Source of the DNA: Pseudorhodobacter sp.
GTDB lineage: Bacteria > Pseudomonadota > Alphaproteobacteria > Rhodobacterales > Rhodobacteraceae
Assembly: GCA_029254215.1 (NCBI GenBank)
Contig: JAQWYA010000033.1
Coordinates: forward strand, 1-61,265
Length of the DNA stretch: 61,265 nucleotides
Reading direction: 5' to 3'
The position numbers and the translations under genes were made by a program. Numbering within the stretch: the stretch's first letter is position 1; every line of letters starts with the position of its first letter. This document shows, piece after piece, positions 52,846 to 61,265 of the stretch. Under the pieces are notes generated by a model. The model searched no databases, was not told where the DNA came from, and worked only from the letters and a program-made list of their open reading frames with translations.

Positions 52846-52879
52846 TGCATAATGCGCAAATTGCCATACAATATGGCAA
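52846..52879. promoter_or_regulatory. Lrp-type operator between the regulator and arginase genes
   Basis: TTGCCATA-CAA-TATGGCAA (52861-52879) is a perfect 8-bp-arm inverted repeat. A weaker related site, TGCATAATGCGCA, lies at 52846-52858. They occupy the middle of the divergent promoter region. Confidence 0.7.
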
Positions 52880-52941
52880 ATATGCTGCTTTATTTTGACC
52901 GCAAAGAAAAGCCAAATCATCCCGTATCAAAGGAGAAGACC

Positions 52942-53868
52942 ATGCCCAAATCCTGTATCCTGATCGGCGCCCCCATTGACAGCGGCCAGCGGAGGCCGGG
53001 TTGCCTCATGGGCCCGGCGGCTTACCGTGTCGCGGGGCTTGTGCAGGCGCTGCGCGATCTGGGGCATGGGGTCGAAGACCGGGGCGATGTCACCATGACG
53101 CCCGAAACCGAGGCGGTTTGCGACAATCCGGCGGTGCATTCGCTGCCTGAAACGCTGGGCTGGACGAAAAGCCTGCGTGCGGCCACCAAACACGCGATGC
53201 AAGACGGGTTTCCGATCATTCTGGGGGGCGATCACTCGCTGGCACTGGGATCGGTTGCGGGGGCGGCGGAACATGCGGCCCAGGTCGGGCGGCCTCTGTT
53301 CCTGCTCTGGCTGGATGCGCATTCGGATTTCCATACGCCCCAGACCACCAGTTCCGGCAATCTGCATGGCACGCCCGTCGCCTATATCGCCGGGCGCGAA
53401 GGGTTTGAGATGTTCCCCACATTCCCTGCCCCTGTCCCGCCTGAGAATATCTGCCTGTTCGGCATCCGCTCTGTCGATACGGCGGAACATGCGGCGCTTT
53501 TGAACCATGACATCGAAATCAATGACATGCGGGTGCTGGATGAATATGGCATCGTCGCCCCGCTTCGGGCCTTCCTGAAAAAAGTAGAGGCGGCGAACGG
53601 GCTTTTGCATGTCAGCCTTGATGTCGATTTTCTGGATCCGTCCATCGCGCCGGCGGTTGGCACGACGGTTCCGGGCGGCACCACGATCCGCGAGGCACAT
53701 CTGGTGATGGAGGTGCTGCACGAATCCGGCCTTGCGACATCTCTCGATCTGGTGGAGCTGAACCCATTTTTGGACGAACGCGGGCGCACCGCGCGCCTGA
53801 TGGTCGATCTGGTCGCGAGCCTCATGGGTCGCAAGGTCTTTGACCGTCCCACCCGCAGCTTCGGCTGA
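52942..53868 (+). CDS. rocF: Arginase
   Basis: Hydrolyses arginine to ornithine and urea with a binuclear Mn centre. The 308-residue protein has the metal-site motifs GGDHSLALGS, WLDAHSDFHTP and SLDVDFLDPSIAP of the ureohydrolase family. I chose ATG 52942 (MPKSCILIG) after AAAGGAG; the track start at 52843 lies within the operator. It is followed 38 bp later by ornithine cyclodeaminase. Agmatinase is an alternative in the family, but the context favours arginase. Confidence 0.93.
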   Translation: MPKSCILIGAPIDSGQRRPGCLMGPAAYRVAGLVQALRDLGHGVEDRGDVTMTPETEAVCDNPAVHSLPETLGWTKSLRAATKHAMQDGFPIILGGDHSLALGSVAGAAEHAAQVGRPLFLLWLDAHSDFHTPQTTSSGNLHGTPVAYIAGREGFEMFPTFPAPVPPENICLFGIRSVDTAEHAALLNHDIEINDMRVLDEYGIVAPLRAFLKKVEAANGLLHVSLDVDFLDPSIAPAVGTTVPGGTTIREAHLVMEVLHESGLATSLDLVELNPFLDERGRTARLMVDLVASLMGRKVFDRPTRSFG

Positions 53869-53906
53869 CCCTTCCCCCCCTTCCGCCTTTATCCGGAGTT
53901 TTGTTC

Positions 53907-54950
53907 ATGACTGCCCCGTCCCGTCAGGCCCTCGTGCCCTTTGTCAGCGTCGCCAATATGATGAAGCTGGTGCATCAGATCGGCATAGAGCGCGTTCTGG
54001 TCGATCTGGCGGCCGAGATCGAAGAGGATTTTCGCCGCTGGCCCAGCTTTGACAAGACGCCAAGGGTCGCCTCGCATTCCGATGTGGGGGTGATTGAACT
54101 GATGCCGACCTCGGACGGGGAAACCTATGGGTTCAAATATGTGAACGGCCACCCATCCAACATGAAGAAAGGCCTGCAAACCGTTACAGCGTTTGGGCTT
54201 TTAGCGGATGTCAAAACAGGATATCCGATTCTATTGTCAGAGATGACGATCCTCACCGCGCTGCGCACGGCGGCGACAAGTGCGCTGGCGGCAAAATGGC
54301 TGGCTCCCAAGGGCGCGCGGAGCATGGCGCTGATCGGCAATGGCGCGCAGGCGGAGTTTCAGGCCCTCGCCTTCAAGGCGGTCTGCGGCCTCTCGGAGAT
54401 CCGGCTTTATGACATCGACCCCGCCGCGACCCGCAAATGCCTGCGCAATCTGGAGGGGCACGGCATCAGGCTGGTGCCTTGCGCCAGTGCCGAAGAGGCG
54501 ATCGAGGGGGCAGAGATCATCACGACGGTCACCGCCGACAAACAATATGCGACGATCCTCAGCGACAACATGGCGGGCGCGGGCGTGCATCTGAACGCGG
54601 TGGGCGGCGATTGCCCCGGCAAGACCGAGTTGCATCGCGATATTCTGCTGCGGTCGGATATTTTCGTGGAATACCCCCCGCAAACCCGGATCGAGGGCGA
54701 AATTCAGGTCTTGCCGGAAGATCACCCCGTCACGGAACTGTGGGAGGTGATCAGCGGAGCGGCCACAGGGCGGCGTCATCCGGATCAGGTGACCCTTTTC
54801 GACAGCGTTGGCTTTGCGGTCGAGGATTTTGCGGCCCTGCGCTATGTGCATCGGCAGTTGGAGCGGTTTGCGTTTTGTGAACCGCTGGACATGATCGCGG
54901 ACCCGGATGATCCGCGAGACCTGTTCGGGATGCTGCTGCGGGCCGCGTGA
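53907..54950 (+). CDS. Ornithine cyclodeaminase
   Basis: NAD-dependent conversion of ornithine to proline and ammonia. The 347-residue protein of the OCD/mu-crystallin family has the Rossmann motif IGNGAQAEFQ and the substrate-side GFKYVNGHPSN and HLNAVGGDCPGKTEL. It follows arginase in the same operon, completing arginine to ornithine to proline. I chose ATG 53907 after GGAG; the track start at 53901 is TTG. Confidence 0.93.
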   Translation: MTAPSRQALVPFVSVANMMKLVHQIGIERVLVDLAAEIEEDFRRWPSFDKTPRVASHSDVGVIELMPTSDGETYGFKYVNGHPSNMKKGLQTVTAFGLLADVKTGYPILLSEMTILTALRTAATSALAAKWLAPKGARSMALIGNGAQAEFQALAFKAVCGLSEIRLYDIDPAATRKCLRNLEGHGIRLVPCASAEEAIEGAEIITTVTADKQYATILSDNMAGAGVHLNAVGGDCPGKTELHRDILLRSDIFVEYPPQTRIEGEIQVLPEDHPVTELWEVISGAATGRRHPDQVTLFDSVGFAVEDFAALRYVHRQLERFAFCEPLDMIADPDDPRDLFGMLLRAA

Positions 54951-54975
54951 TCATTTGGCTTGCCGCCGCCGAAGG

Positions 54976-55026
54976 CCGGGGGCTTCGCCGCCCCCGGACC
55001 CCCGCAGGTATTTTGGCCAAGAAGAA
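54976..55026. repeat. Intergenic hairpin-plus-tail repeat, copy E (class 2 tail)
   Basis: Plus-strand reading: hairpin CCGGGGG/CCCCCGG around CTTCGCCG (54976-54997), then ACCCCCGCAGG and TATTTTGGCCAAGAAGAAG to 55026. The tail class matches copy B. It lies between convergent ocd and usg and probably also helps termination. Confidence 0.75.
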
Positions 55027-55044
55027 GTTTGCAAACGGCTATGG

Positions 55045-55314
55045 TTAATGAAGGGTGAATTCGCCCACCACATTGCGCCATTCGCCGGGACCGATGAGCT
55101 TGCGGTGATTGAAGCGGACCGAATGCAAGGGGCCATCGAGCTTTTCCTGCCAGAACTCGATGAATTTGAAGAGCCTCGGGTAATCCGGGGCCAGATCATA
55201 ATCCTGCCAGATGTAGCTGTTGAGGACGTTCTTGTAATCGGGCATCCGGTAGTAGAATTCGGCTGTGGTCAGCCCATAGCCTTTGAGCATCAGCTGCGTT
55301 TCGGAGTTTTGCAT
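55045..55314 (-). CDS. usg: Usg-family protein
   Basis: An 89-residue protein of the alphaproteobacterial Usg family, named from the Caulobacter trp region. Recognisable blocks are GYGLTTAEFYYRMPDY, WQDYDLAPDYPRL, FKFIEFWQ and KLIGPGEWRNV. ATG 55314 follows GAGGTG; the track start at 55320 is GTG. The molecular function is unknown. No trp genes are nearby. The 170-bp spacer toward gyrA is locally AT-rich. Confidence 0.88.
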   Translation of the reverse strand: MQNSETQLMLKGYGLTTAEFYYRMPDYKNVLNSYIWQDYDLAPDYPRLFKFIEFWQEKLDGPLHSVRFNHRKLIGPGEWRNVVGEFTLH

Positions 55315-55440
55315 CTTCACCTCGTGTTCTGTCGACAGCTCAAGGATGCCATGGATTTATTTATTTTCCATAAAAACATAATGTTATCACTCATATCCGC
55401 TCGCTGCTGACGGACCGCTGGAAAGAGTGTGGCCTTGGCA

Positions 55441-55470
55441 TTGCACCCAAGATCGGGGATGGGCTATAGT
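55441..55470 (+). promoter_or_regulatory. Probable gyrA promoter
   Basis: TTGCAC (55441-55446) and TATAGT (55465-55470) are 18 bp apart, about 55 bp before the GTG start of gyrA. They are in the only region that could drive this gene. Confidence 0.6.
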
Positions 55471-55526
55471 CTGCGCATCTAGATCTTGTGCCCGCTGGCG
55501 GGCCCCGGAAAGAAAGAGCGGCAAGC

Positions 55527-58250
55527 GTGACTGATCGTCCAGAAGACACTGAAAACAATGGCGAAACCCCTCAGCGTATGGCGCATGACGGGCCTGTGGT
55601 GTCGATCGTCGACGAGATGAAGACTGCCTATCTCGATTATGCGATGAGCGTGATCGTGAGCCGAGCCATTCCGGACCTGCGGGACGGGCTGAAGCCGGTG
55701 CATCGGCGGATTTTGTACGCCATGCATGAGACGAATAACGGCCACGATAAGCCTTACCGCAAATCGGCACGCCCCGTTGGCGATGTCATGGGGAAATACC
55801 ACCCGCATGGTGATTCCGCGATTTATGATGCGCTGGTGCGGATGGCGCAGCCTTTTTCGATGTCTTTGAAACTGTTGGACGGTCAGGGAAACTTTGGATC
55901 CATGGATGGGGATAACCCGGCCGCCATGCGCTATACGGAAGTGCGGATGGACAAGCCCGCTGCCTTCCTTCTTGCCGATATCGACAAGGAAACCGTTGAT
56001 TTTCAGGACAATTACGACGGCAAGGACCGGGAGCCAACGGTGCTTCCGGCGCGTTTTCCGAACATGCTCGTCAATGGCGCAGGCGGGATCGCGGTCGGGA
56101 TGGCCACCAATATTCCGCCGCATAATCTTGGCGAGGTGATCGACGGGACGTTGGCCTTGATCGCGCAGCCCGATCTGTCGATGGAAGCGCTGATGGAGAT
56201 CATTCCGGCGCCCGATTTTCCGACAGGTGCGCAGATTTTGGGCCGTTCGGGCGCACGCAAGGCCTATCTGGAAGGGCGTGGCAGCGTCATCATCCGCTCC
56301 AAAACGCGGGTGGAGGAGATCCGCAAGGACCGCTTTGCCATCGTGATCGACGAGATCCCCTATCAGGTGAATAAATCCTCGATGATCGAGAAGATCGCCG
56401 AAATGGTGCGCGAAAAGCGGATCGAAGGCATCGCACATGTGCAGGACGAATCCGACCGGATCGGTGTGCGCGTGGTGATTGAGTTGAAGCGGGACGCGAC
56501 GCCGGAAGTCGTGCTGAACCAGCTTTACCGTTTCACGCCGATGCAGACCTCGTTTGGGTGCAACATGCTGGCCCTGAACGGTGGCCGCCCCGAACAACTG
56601 ACGCTTCGGGATTTTCTGACCTATTTCATTGGCTTCCGCGAGGAAGTTGTGGCGCGCCGCACGGCTTACGAGCTGCGCAAAGCCCGCGAACGCAGCCATG
56701 TTCTGTGTGGTCTTGCCGTGGCGGTCTCCAACGTGGATGAGATCGTGGCGACGATCCGGTCTTCGGCCGATCCTTCCGAGGCGCGGGAACGGTTGATGAC
56801 GCGGCGCTGGCCCGCGCATGACATCATCCCCTATATCAAGCTGATCGATGACCCGAGCCATAAGGTCAACGAGGATGGCACCTATAACCTGTCGGAGATT
56901 CAGGCCCGTGCCATTCTGGAACTGCGGCTGCAACGTCTGACCGCGATGGGCGTGAAGGAAATCACCGACGAGTTGGAAGAGCTTGCGGGCAAGATCAAGG
57001 ATTACCTCGATATTCTGGGCAGCCGCGACCGGATCATGGCGATCATCTCGGACGAGTTGCGCGAAGTGAAGGCGCAATTCGCCGTGCCGCGCCGGACCGA
57101 GATCGTCGACTGGTCGGGCGATATGGAAGATGAGGACCTGATCGAGCGCGAAGACATGGTCGTCACGATCACCTCGGGCGGCTATATCAAGCGGACACCT
57201 TTGGCTGAATTCCGGGCGCAGCGGCGGGGGGGCAAGGGTCTTGCCTCGATGACGACGAAGGAAGACGATGTGGTGACCACGCTGTTCGTGGCCAATACTC
57301 ATACGCAGCTTTTGTTCTTCAGCACCGACGGCATGGCTTACAAGCTCAAGACATGGCGGCTGCCGCTGGCCGGGCGCAATGCCAAGGGCAAGGCCATCGT
57401 CAACATTCTGCCCATCGCGCAGGGGGTCTCGATTGCCGCGATCCTGCCTGTGGACCGGGATGAGGCCGACTGGGCCGATTTGCAGATCGTCTTTGCCACC
57501 TCGGCGGGGACGGTGCGGCGCAACCAGTTGTCAGACTTCACCAATGTCATGCGCAACGGCAAGATTGCGATGAAATTTGAAGATGACACTGCCGATTACA
57601 AGCTGATCAACGCGCGCATCTGTTCGGAAGACGATGACGTGATGCTGGTCACTAGCTCTGGCCGGGCAATCCGATTCCCCACGACGGAAGTGCGGGTGTT
57701 CAACTCTCGTGCCTCTGTCGGGGTGCGGGGGATCAAGCTTGCCGGGCAGGACAGCGTTGTGTCGATGTCGGTGATCCGGCACTTTGAGGCAACGCCAGCG
57801 GAACGGGCGGCCTACCTCAAGATGCGCCGCGCACAGGAAGGCGTGCTGGAGGAGCCGGAGGCCGATGACGATGAAACCGCCGTCGCCGCTGGCGAATTGC
57901 CGCTGGAGCGTTTTGCCGAAATGTCGGCGGCCGAAGACCTGATCCTGACGATCACGGCGGGGGGTTCGGGCAAACTGTCCTCCAGCCATGATTACCCGGT
58001 TCGGGGTCGTGGCGGCCAGGGCGTCAAGGCCATGGCGGGGCGCAATGGCGCGCTGATCGCCTGTTTCCCGGTGGAGCGGAGCGATCAGGTCATGCTCGCA
58101 ACCTCGACAGGCCAGTCGATCCGCTGCCCGGTAGAGGGGATCTCCTTCCGGTCACGGGCTGCGGGTGGGGTCAAGGTGTTTGACACCGGCGCAGGCGAAG
58201 AGGTCGTCTCGGTTGCCCGCGTTGCGGATCAGGGCGACGAAGAGGCATGA
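55527..58250 (+). CDS. gyrA: DNA gyrase subunit A
   Basis: Breakage-reunion subunit of DNA gyrase. The 907-residue protein starts at GTG 55527 (the track's 55488 start is upstream read-through). Catalytic Tyr is in [10 protein letters not shown]. The quinolone region is [10 protein letters not shown], keeping Ser83 and Asp87 in E. coli numbering, so no resistance change is visible there. The C-terminal domain has the GyrA-box QRRGGKG. It opens a gyrA-ORF-trmFO-gluQ run with overlaps or short gaps. Confidence 0.97.
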   Translation: MTDRPEDTENNGETPQRMAHDGPVVSIVDEMKTAYLDYAMSVIVSRAIPDLRDGLKPVHRRILYAMHETNNGHDKPYRKSARPVGDVMGKYHPHGDSAIYDALVRMAQPFSMSLKLLDGQGNFGSMDGDNPAAMRYTEVRMDKPAAFLLADIDKETVDFQDNYDGKDREPTVLPARFPNMLVNGAGGIAVGMATNIPPHNLGEVIDGTLALIAQPDLSMEALMEIIPAPDFPTGAQILGRSGARKAYLEGRGSVIIRSKTRVEEIRKDRFAIVIDEIPYQVNKSSMIEKIAEMVREKRIEGIAHVQDESDRIGVRVVIELKRDATPEVVLNQLYRFTPMQTSFGCNMLALNGGRPEQLTLRDFLTYFIGFREEVVARRTAYELRKARERSHVLCGLAVAVSNVDEIVATIRSSADPSEARERLMTRRWPAHDIIPYIKLIDDPSHKVNEDGTYNLSEIQARAILELRLQRLTAMGVKEITDELEELAGKIKDYLDILGSRDRIMAIISDELREVKAQFAVPRRTEIVDWSGDMEDEDLIEREDMVVTITSGGYIKRTPLAEFRAQRRGGKGLASMTTKEDDVVTTLFVANTHTQLLFFSTDGMAYKLKTWRLPLAGRNAKGKAIVNILPIAQGVSIAAILPVDRDEADWADLQIVFATSAGTVRRNQLSDFTNVMRNGKIAMKFEDDTADYKLINARICSEDDDVMLVTSSGRAIRFPTTEVRVFNSRASVGVRGIKLAGQDSVVSMSVIRHFEATPAERAAYLKMRRAQEGVLEEPEADDDETAVAAGELPLERFAEMSAAEDLILTITAGGSGKLSSSHDYPVRGRGGQGVKAMAGRNGALIACFPVERSDQVMLATSTGQSIRCPVEGISFRSRAAGGVKVFDTGAGEEVVSVARVADQGDEEA

Positions 58251-58576
58251 GCCTGCCGGGCCTCGCTGAGGCCTTGGCGGCACAGGCCCGCGCGGGGCGG
58301 ACGATAAGCTATGGGGATTTGGCCCGGCAACTGGCCATCCCCGGCCCCGGCGCGATTGCCAAGCTGACGGCGGCGCTGGAAGCCTTGATGGCCGAGGATG
58401 CGGCCGCCAACCAGCCCTTGCGCGCGGCCCTTTGCCATTCGCGTTTGGGCAATGGCCAGCCCGCCCCCGGTTTTTTCGATATGGCCCGCCATTTGGGGCG
58501 GTTTGACGGCACGGATCCCGCGGGTTTTGTCGCGGCAGAGCGGGCCTCCCTTTTCAAAGCCGCCGCAACGGCCTAG
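58247..58576 (+). CDS. Small protein of unknown function coupled to gyrA
   Basis: A 109-residue protein whose ATG overlaps the gyrA stop (ATGA, 58247-58250). The segment [25 protein letters not shown] looks like a winged-helix or alkyltransferase-like DNA-binding motif, and [19 protein letters not shown] is conserved-looking. I am not confident of a family. Length and coupling support a real gene. An alkyltransferase-like role would be inference. Confidence 0.65.
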   Translation: MSLPGLAEALAAQARAGRTISYGDLARQLAIPGPGAIAKLTAALEALMAEDAAANQPLRAALCHSRLGNGQPAPGFFDMARHLGRFDGTDPAGFVAAERASLFKAAATA

Positions 58577-58614
58577 ATGAGGCCCAAGGTCGCGTTGCGG
58601 CCAGTGGGTACTGG

Positions 58615-59964
58615 ATGCAGGGGCAACGGGTTTTGAACGAACAGGTCTTGAATATCATCGGCGGCGGCATGGCAGGCTCCGAGGCGGCATGGCAGGCAGC
58701 CAATATGGGCGTGCGCGTCGTGATCCATGAGATGCGGCCCAAAGTCGGTACTTTTGCGCATCGGACCGGAAATCTGGCCGAGATGGTCTGCTCCAACTCC
58801 TTCCGCTCGGATGACGATGAACGCAATGCCGTGGGCCTTTTGCATTGGGAGATGGGCGCGGCGGATGGCATTATCATGCAGACCGCGCGGGCGCATCGGC
58901 TTCCGGCGGGGGGCGCGCTGGCCGTTGACCGCGATCCCTTTGCCGAGGCGGTCACTGCCAAGCTAATGGCGCATCCTCTGATTTCCGTATCTTATGAAGA
59001 GATTACGGAGCTTCCTTCAAGTGGTAACTGGATCGTGGCGACGGGGCCGCTGACCTCTGGCCCGCTGGCGGAAAGCATTCGCGCGGCGAATGGGGCCGAG
59101 GCGCTGGCCTTTTTCGATGCGATTGCCCCGATCGTCTATGCCGAAAGCGTAGACATGTCAGTGGCCTGGATGCAAAGCCGCTATGACAAGGGCGAGACCG
59201 AGGAAGAACAGACCGCCTATATGAACTGCCCGATGACCAAAGAGCAGTACGAGGCTTTCATCGACGCGCTTCTGGCGGCGGAAAAGACAGAGTTCCACGA
59301 GGGTGAGACCGCCGGTTATTTTGACGGCTGCCTGCCGATTGAAGTCATGGCCGAACGCGGGCGCGAAACGCTGCGCTTCGGGCCGATGAAGCCGGTCGGG
59401 CTGACCAATCCGCATTGCGAGAAAAAGCCCTATGCGGTCGTGCAGTTGCGCCGCGACAACAAGCTGGGCACGCTTTACAACATCGTGGGCTTTCAGACAA
59501 AGATGAAGTATGGCGCGCAAACCTCTGTTTTCAAAATGATTCCCGGATTGCAGGAAGCAAGCTTTGCACGGCTGGGCGGCATCCATCGCAATACATTCAT
59601 CAACTCTCCGACGCTGCTGGATGACCAGATGCGGCTGCGGCTGCGGCCCAATATCCGCTTTGCCGGACAAATCACCGGGGTGGAAGGCTATGTCGAAAGC
59701 GCCGCGATGGGGCTTTTGGCCGGGCGCATGGCGGCGGCTGAAATGCTGGGCCGCACAGTCGAGGCGCCGCCCTCTGAGACCGCGATGGGCGCGCTGATCA
59801 CCCATATCACCGGCGGGGCGGAGGCGAAGACCTTCCAGCCGATGAACGTGAACTTCGGCCTCTTTCCCCCGATTGATGCCAAGGGCGGGCGGCGCGGGCG
59901 CAAGGATCGCTACAAGGCCTATACCGACCGCGCGAAAACCGCGTTTCAGGCATGGCTTTCGTAA
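58615..59964 (+). CDS. trmFO: Methylenetetrahydrofolate-tRNA-(uracil-5-)-methyltransferase TrmFO
   Basis: Folate- and FAD-dependent enzyme that makes m5U54 in the tRNA T-loop. The family start is [20 protein letters not shown], and the protein keeps [19 protein letters not shown] and the C-terminal ALITHITGG and NVNFGLFPP blocks. 449 residues from ATG 58615; TTG 58633 (just before [11 protein letters not shown]) is an alternative start because homologues begin closer to it. Its end overlaps gluQ by 13 bp in another frame. Confidence 0.95.
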   Translation: MQGQRVLNEQVLNIIGGGMAGSEAAWQAANMGVRVVIHEMRPKVGTFAHRTGNLAEMVCSNSFRSDDDERNAVGLLHWEMGAADGIIMQTARAHRLPAGGALAVDRDPFAEAVTAKLMAHPLISVSYEEITELPSSGNWIVATGPLTSGPLAESIRAANGAEALAFFDAIAPIVYAESVDMSVAWMQSRYDKGETEEEQTAYMNCPMTKEQYEAFIDALLAAEKTEFHEGETAGYFDGCLPIEVMAERGRETLRFGPMKPVGLTNPHCEKKPYAVVQLRRDNKLGTLYNIVGFQTKMKYGAQTSVFKMIPGLQEASFARLGGIHRNTFINSPTLLDDQMRLRLRPNIRFAGQITGVEGYVESAAMGLLAGRMAAAEMLGRTVEAPPSETAMGALITHITGGAEAKTFQPMNVNFGLFPPIDAKGGRRGRKDRYKAYTDRAKTAFQAWLS

Positions 59965-60791
59965 CGCGCTTCGCCCCCTCGCCGACCGGGCCACTGCATC
60001 TGGGCCACGCCTATTCCGCGATCCTTGCGCATGACATGGCGCGCGCGGCAGGGGGCCGTTTCCTCCTTCGGATGGAGGATACGGACCTTCAGCGCTGCAA
60101 ACCCGAATGGGAACAGCAGATCGAAGCGGATCTTCGCTGGCTGGGGCTGGATTGGGACGGCCCAGTCTATCGCCAATCGCCCCAAATCGCGCAGTACAAT
60201 GCGCGGTTGGAGACACTGGTCGAAAGCGGGCTGCTCTATCCCTGTTCTTGCACCCGCTCGGACATTCGCGCGGCCCTTTCTGCCCCGCAAGAGGGCGTGG
60301 CCCATCCGGTTTATCCCGGCACCTGCCGCCACCGCCCCCTGTCAGACCGCCAACCCGGCGACGCCTTGCGCCTGAACCTCGTGCGGGCGTTCGAGGCGCT
60401 GGACCCGGCACTTCTGAACTTCGAGGAAACCGGCCCGCGCCACCATGGTCTGCACCGGCTTGGCCAAACCTTCGCCACCCAAACCATCGGCGATGTGGTT
60501 CTGTCCCGCAAGGGAGAGGACATCGTCGCCTATTTTCTGGCCTCAGCCTTTGACGATGCGGATCAAGGCATCACCCATGTCATCCGCGGCGAGGATCTGT
60601 TCGACTTCACACCTATACAGGTGATCCTGCATCGGCTTTTCGGGCATGACCTTCCGATCTATCACCATCACCGGCTGATCCGCGATGAAGAGGGCAAGCG
60701 TCTTGCCAAACGAGACGACGCCCGCGCCATCGCGACGTTTCGCGAGGATGGCGAAAGCCCCGCGGATATTCGTCGCAGGATAGGGCTGTAA
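59952..60791 (+). CDS. gluQ: Glutamyl-Q tRNA(Asp) synthetase
   Basis: Transfers glutamate to queuosine in the anticodon of tRNA-Asp. The 279-residue protein is a GluRS catalytic core without the anticodon-binding domain. The HIGH-type motif is [16 protein letters not shown] and the KMSKS-type motif is KRLAKRDDA. Cysteines CSC near residue 98 and CRH near residue 124 fit the zinc site. The ATG lies inside trmFO (13-bp overlap). Confidence 0.93.
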   Translation: MAFVTRFAPSPTGPLHLGHAYSAILAHDMARAAGGRFLLRMEDTDLQRCKPEWEQQIEADLRWLGLDWDGPVYRQSPQIAQYNARLETLVESGLLYPCSCTRSDIRAALSAPQEGVAHPVYPGTCRHRPLSDRQPGDALRLNLVRAFEALDPALLNFEETGPRHHGLHRLGQTFATQTIGDVVLSRKGEDIVAYFLASAFDDADQGITHVIRGEDLFDFTPIQVILHRLFGHDLPIYHHHRLIRDEEGKRLAKRDDARAIATFREDGESPADIRRRIGL

Positions 60792-60812
60792 GACCCTGAT
60801 TTCAGACCGCTT

Positions 60813-61175
60813 TCAGGTAGTCATCGGCGCAGATGTTATCCGCTCCTCGCCGCCCTCGACCACGGTGTAAAAGCAGGATCTGCGATTCGTGTGGCAGGCG
60901 GGGCCGATCTGTTCCACCTTCAAAAGCAGGCAATCGCGGTCACAATCGACGCGCAATTCGCGCAGGCTTTGCACATGGCCCGAAGTCTCCCCCTTGGCCC
61001 AGAACGCCTGACGCGAGCGGGACCAATAGGTTACCTGCCCGGTTTGCAGCGTCCGCGCCAGCGAGTCGGCGTTCATCCAGGCCATCATCAGAACCTCGCC
61101 CGTCTGATGATCCTGCGCAATCGCCGGGATCAGGCCCTTGTCATCAAATTTCAGGCTTTGGGGATCGAAAGGCAT
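60813..61175 (-). CDS. hisI: Phosphoribosyl-AMP cyclohydrolase
   Basis: Third step of histidine synthesis, opening the adenine ring of PR-AMP. The 120-residue protein has the zinc/magnesium motif [21 protein letters not shown] with cysteines and histidine, plus WAKGETSGH. It is the monofunctional form (hisE not fused). It converges on gluQ with about 20 bp between. No other his genes are in this window. Confidence 0.95.
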   Translation of the reverse strand: MPFDPQSLKFDDKGLIPAIAQDHQTGEVLMMAWMNADSLARTLQTGQVTYWSRSRQAFWAKGETSGHVQSLRELRVDCDRDCLLLKVEQIGPACHTNRRSCFYTVVEGGEERITSAPMTT

Positions 61176-61252
61176 GGGCGATACTCTTTTTGCGGGCTTT
61201 GCAAGCAGGGGAATGCGGCCTATCTAACCCCTAAGCAAGGCGGAGGAAAGCA

Positions 61253-61265
61253 ATGAGCGATACAG
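61253..61265 (+). CDS. First codons of a gene leaving the window
   Basis: ATG 61253 (MSDT) follows a strong GGAGGAAAG ribosome site, and the frame stays open to the window edge. Only four codons are visible, so no identity can be given. It is divergent from hisI. Confidence 0.6.

Noticed and set aside
55770-55860. Quinolone-resistance change in gyrA
   Set aside because: The Ser83 and Asp87 equivalents in GDSAIYD are wild type.
55479-57302. 607-codon minus-strand ORF over gyrA
   Set aside because: Shadow of gyrase A with no homology seen.

Overview
The window looks like chromosomal DNA of a Rhodobacteraceae/Paracoccaceae (Rhodobacterales, alphaproteobacterial) bacterium. Evidence: high-GC genes with tight ATGA/TGATG overlaps, a mixed isc-suf operon led by an IscR that lacks the usual cysteine triad, a TakP-like TRAP system, a zwf-pgl-pgi operon with a LacI-type palindrome, and the intergenic hairpin repeats common in these genomes. 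All calls come from reading the sequence and the supplied ORF track; no searches were run.

Layout. 1-700 is the visibly more AT-rich end of an integrated element, with a partial zinc-ribbon gene; it stops at a 3' remnant of tRNA-Gly(CCC) that looks like an attachment-site scar. 852-7289: ridA, the zwf-pgl-pgi operon, an HNH nuclease, a carboxylesterase and an AlkA-like glycosylase. 7494-14113: MFS transporter, lytic transglycosylase, squalene/phytoene synthase-like protein, cimA and cysS. 14393-20921: TPM-domain protein, two ABC-F ATPases around ndk, MarC, and a retropepsin-like protease. 20968-29884: tRNA-Arg(CCG) and a ten-gene isc-suf operon on the minus strand. 30049-36748: hydrolase, small ORF, HD phosphohydrolase, icd, typA and a glutamate-synthase-like flavoprotein. 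36852-44071: TRAP transporter divergent from a Cache-histidine-kinase/NarL-type regulator pair, then a VOC protein. 44153-48885: PhoX, then ilvB-ilvN behind a leader-peptide attenuator. 48963-54950: enoyl-CoA hydratase, ccmH and ccmF, and an Lrp regulator divergent from arginase and ornithine cyclodeaminase. 55045-61265: usg, gyrA, a coupled small ORF, trmFO, gluQ, hisI and the first codons of another gene.

How the genes connect. cimA (2-ketobutyrate route to isoleucine) and ilvBN (acetohydroxyacid synthase) belong to branched-chain amino-acid synthesis, and the ilv leader codes a Leu-Val-Val-Ile-Val run. The suf operon provides Fe-S assembly under IscR. Arginase plus ornithine cyclodeaminase convert arginine to proline, with an Lrp-type operator in the divergent promoter. 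The TRAP genes and the two-component pair probably form a sensing/uptake unit.

I see no CRISPR array, complete insertion sequence, biosynthetic cluster or defence island. The best leads are the tRNA-Gly scar, the ilv attenuator, a two-class family of hairpin-plus-tail intergenic repeats, and uncharacterised passengers in the suf operon.
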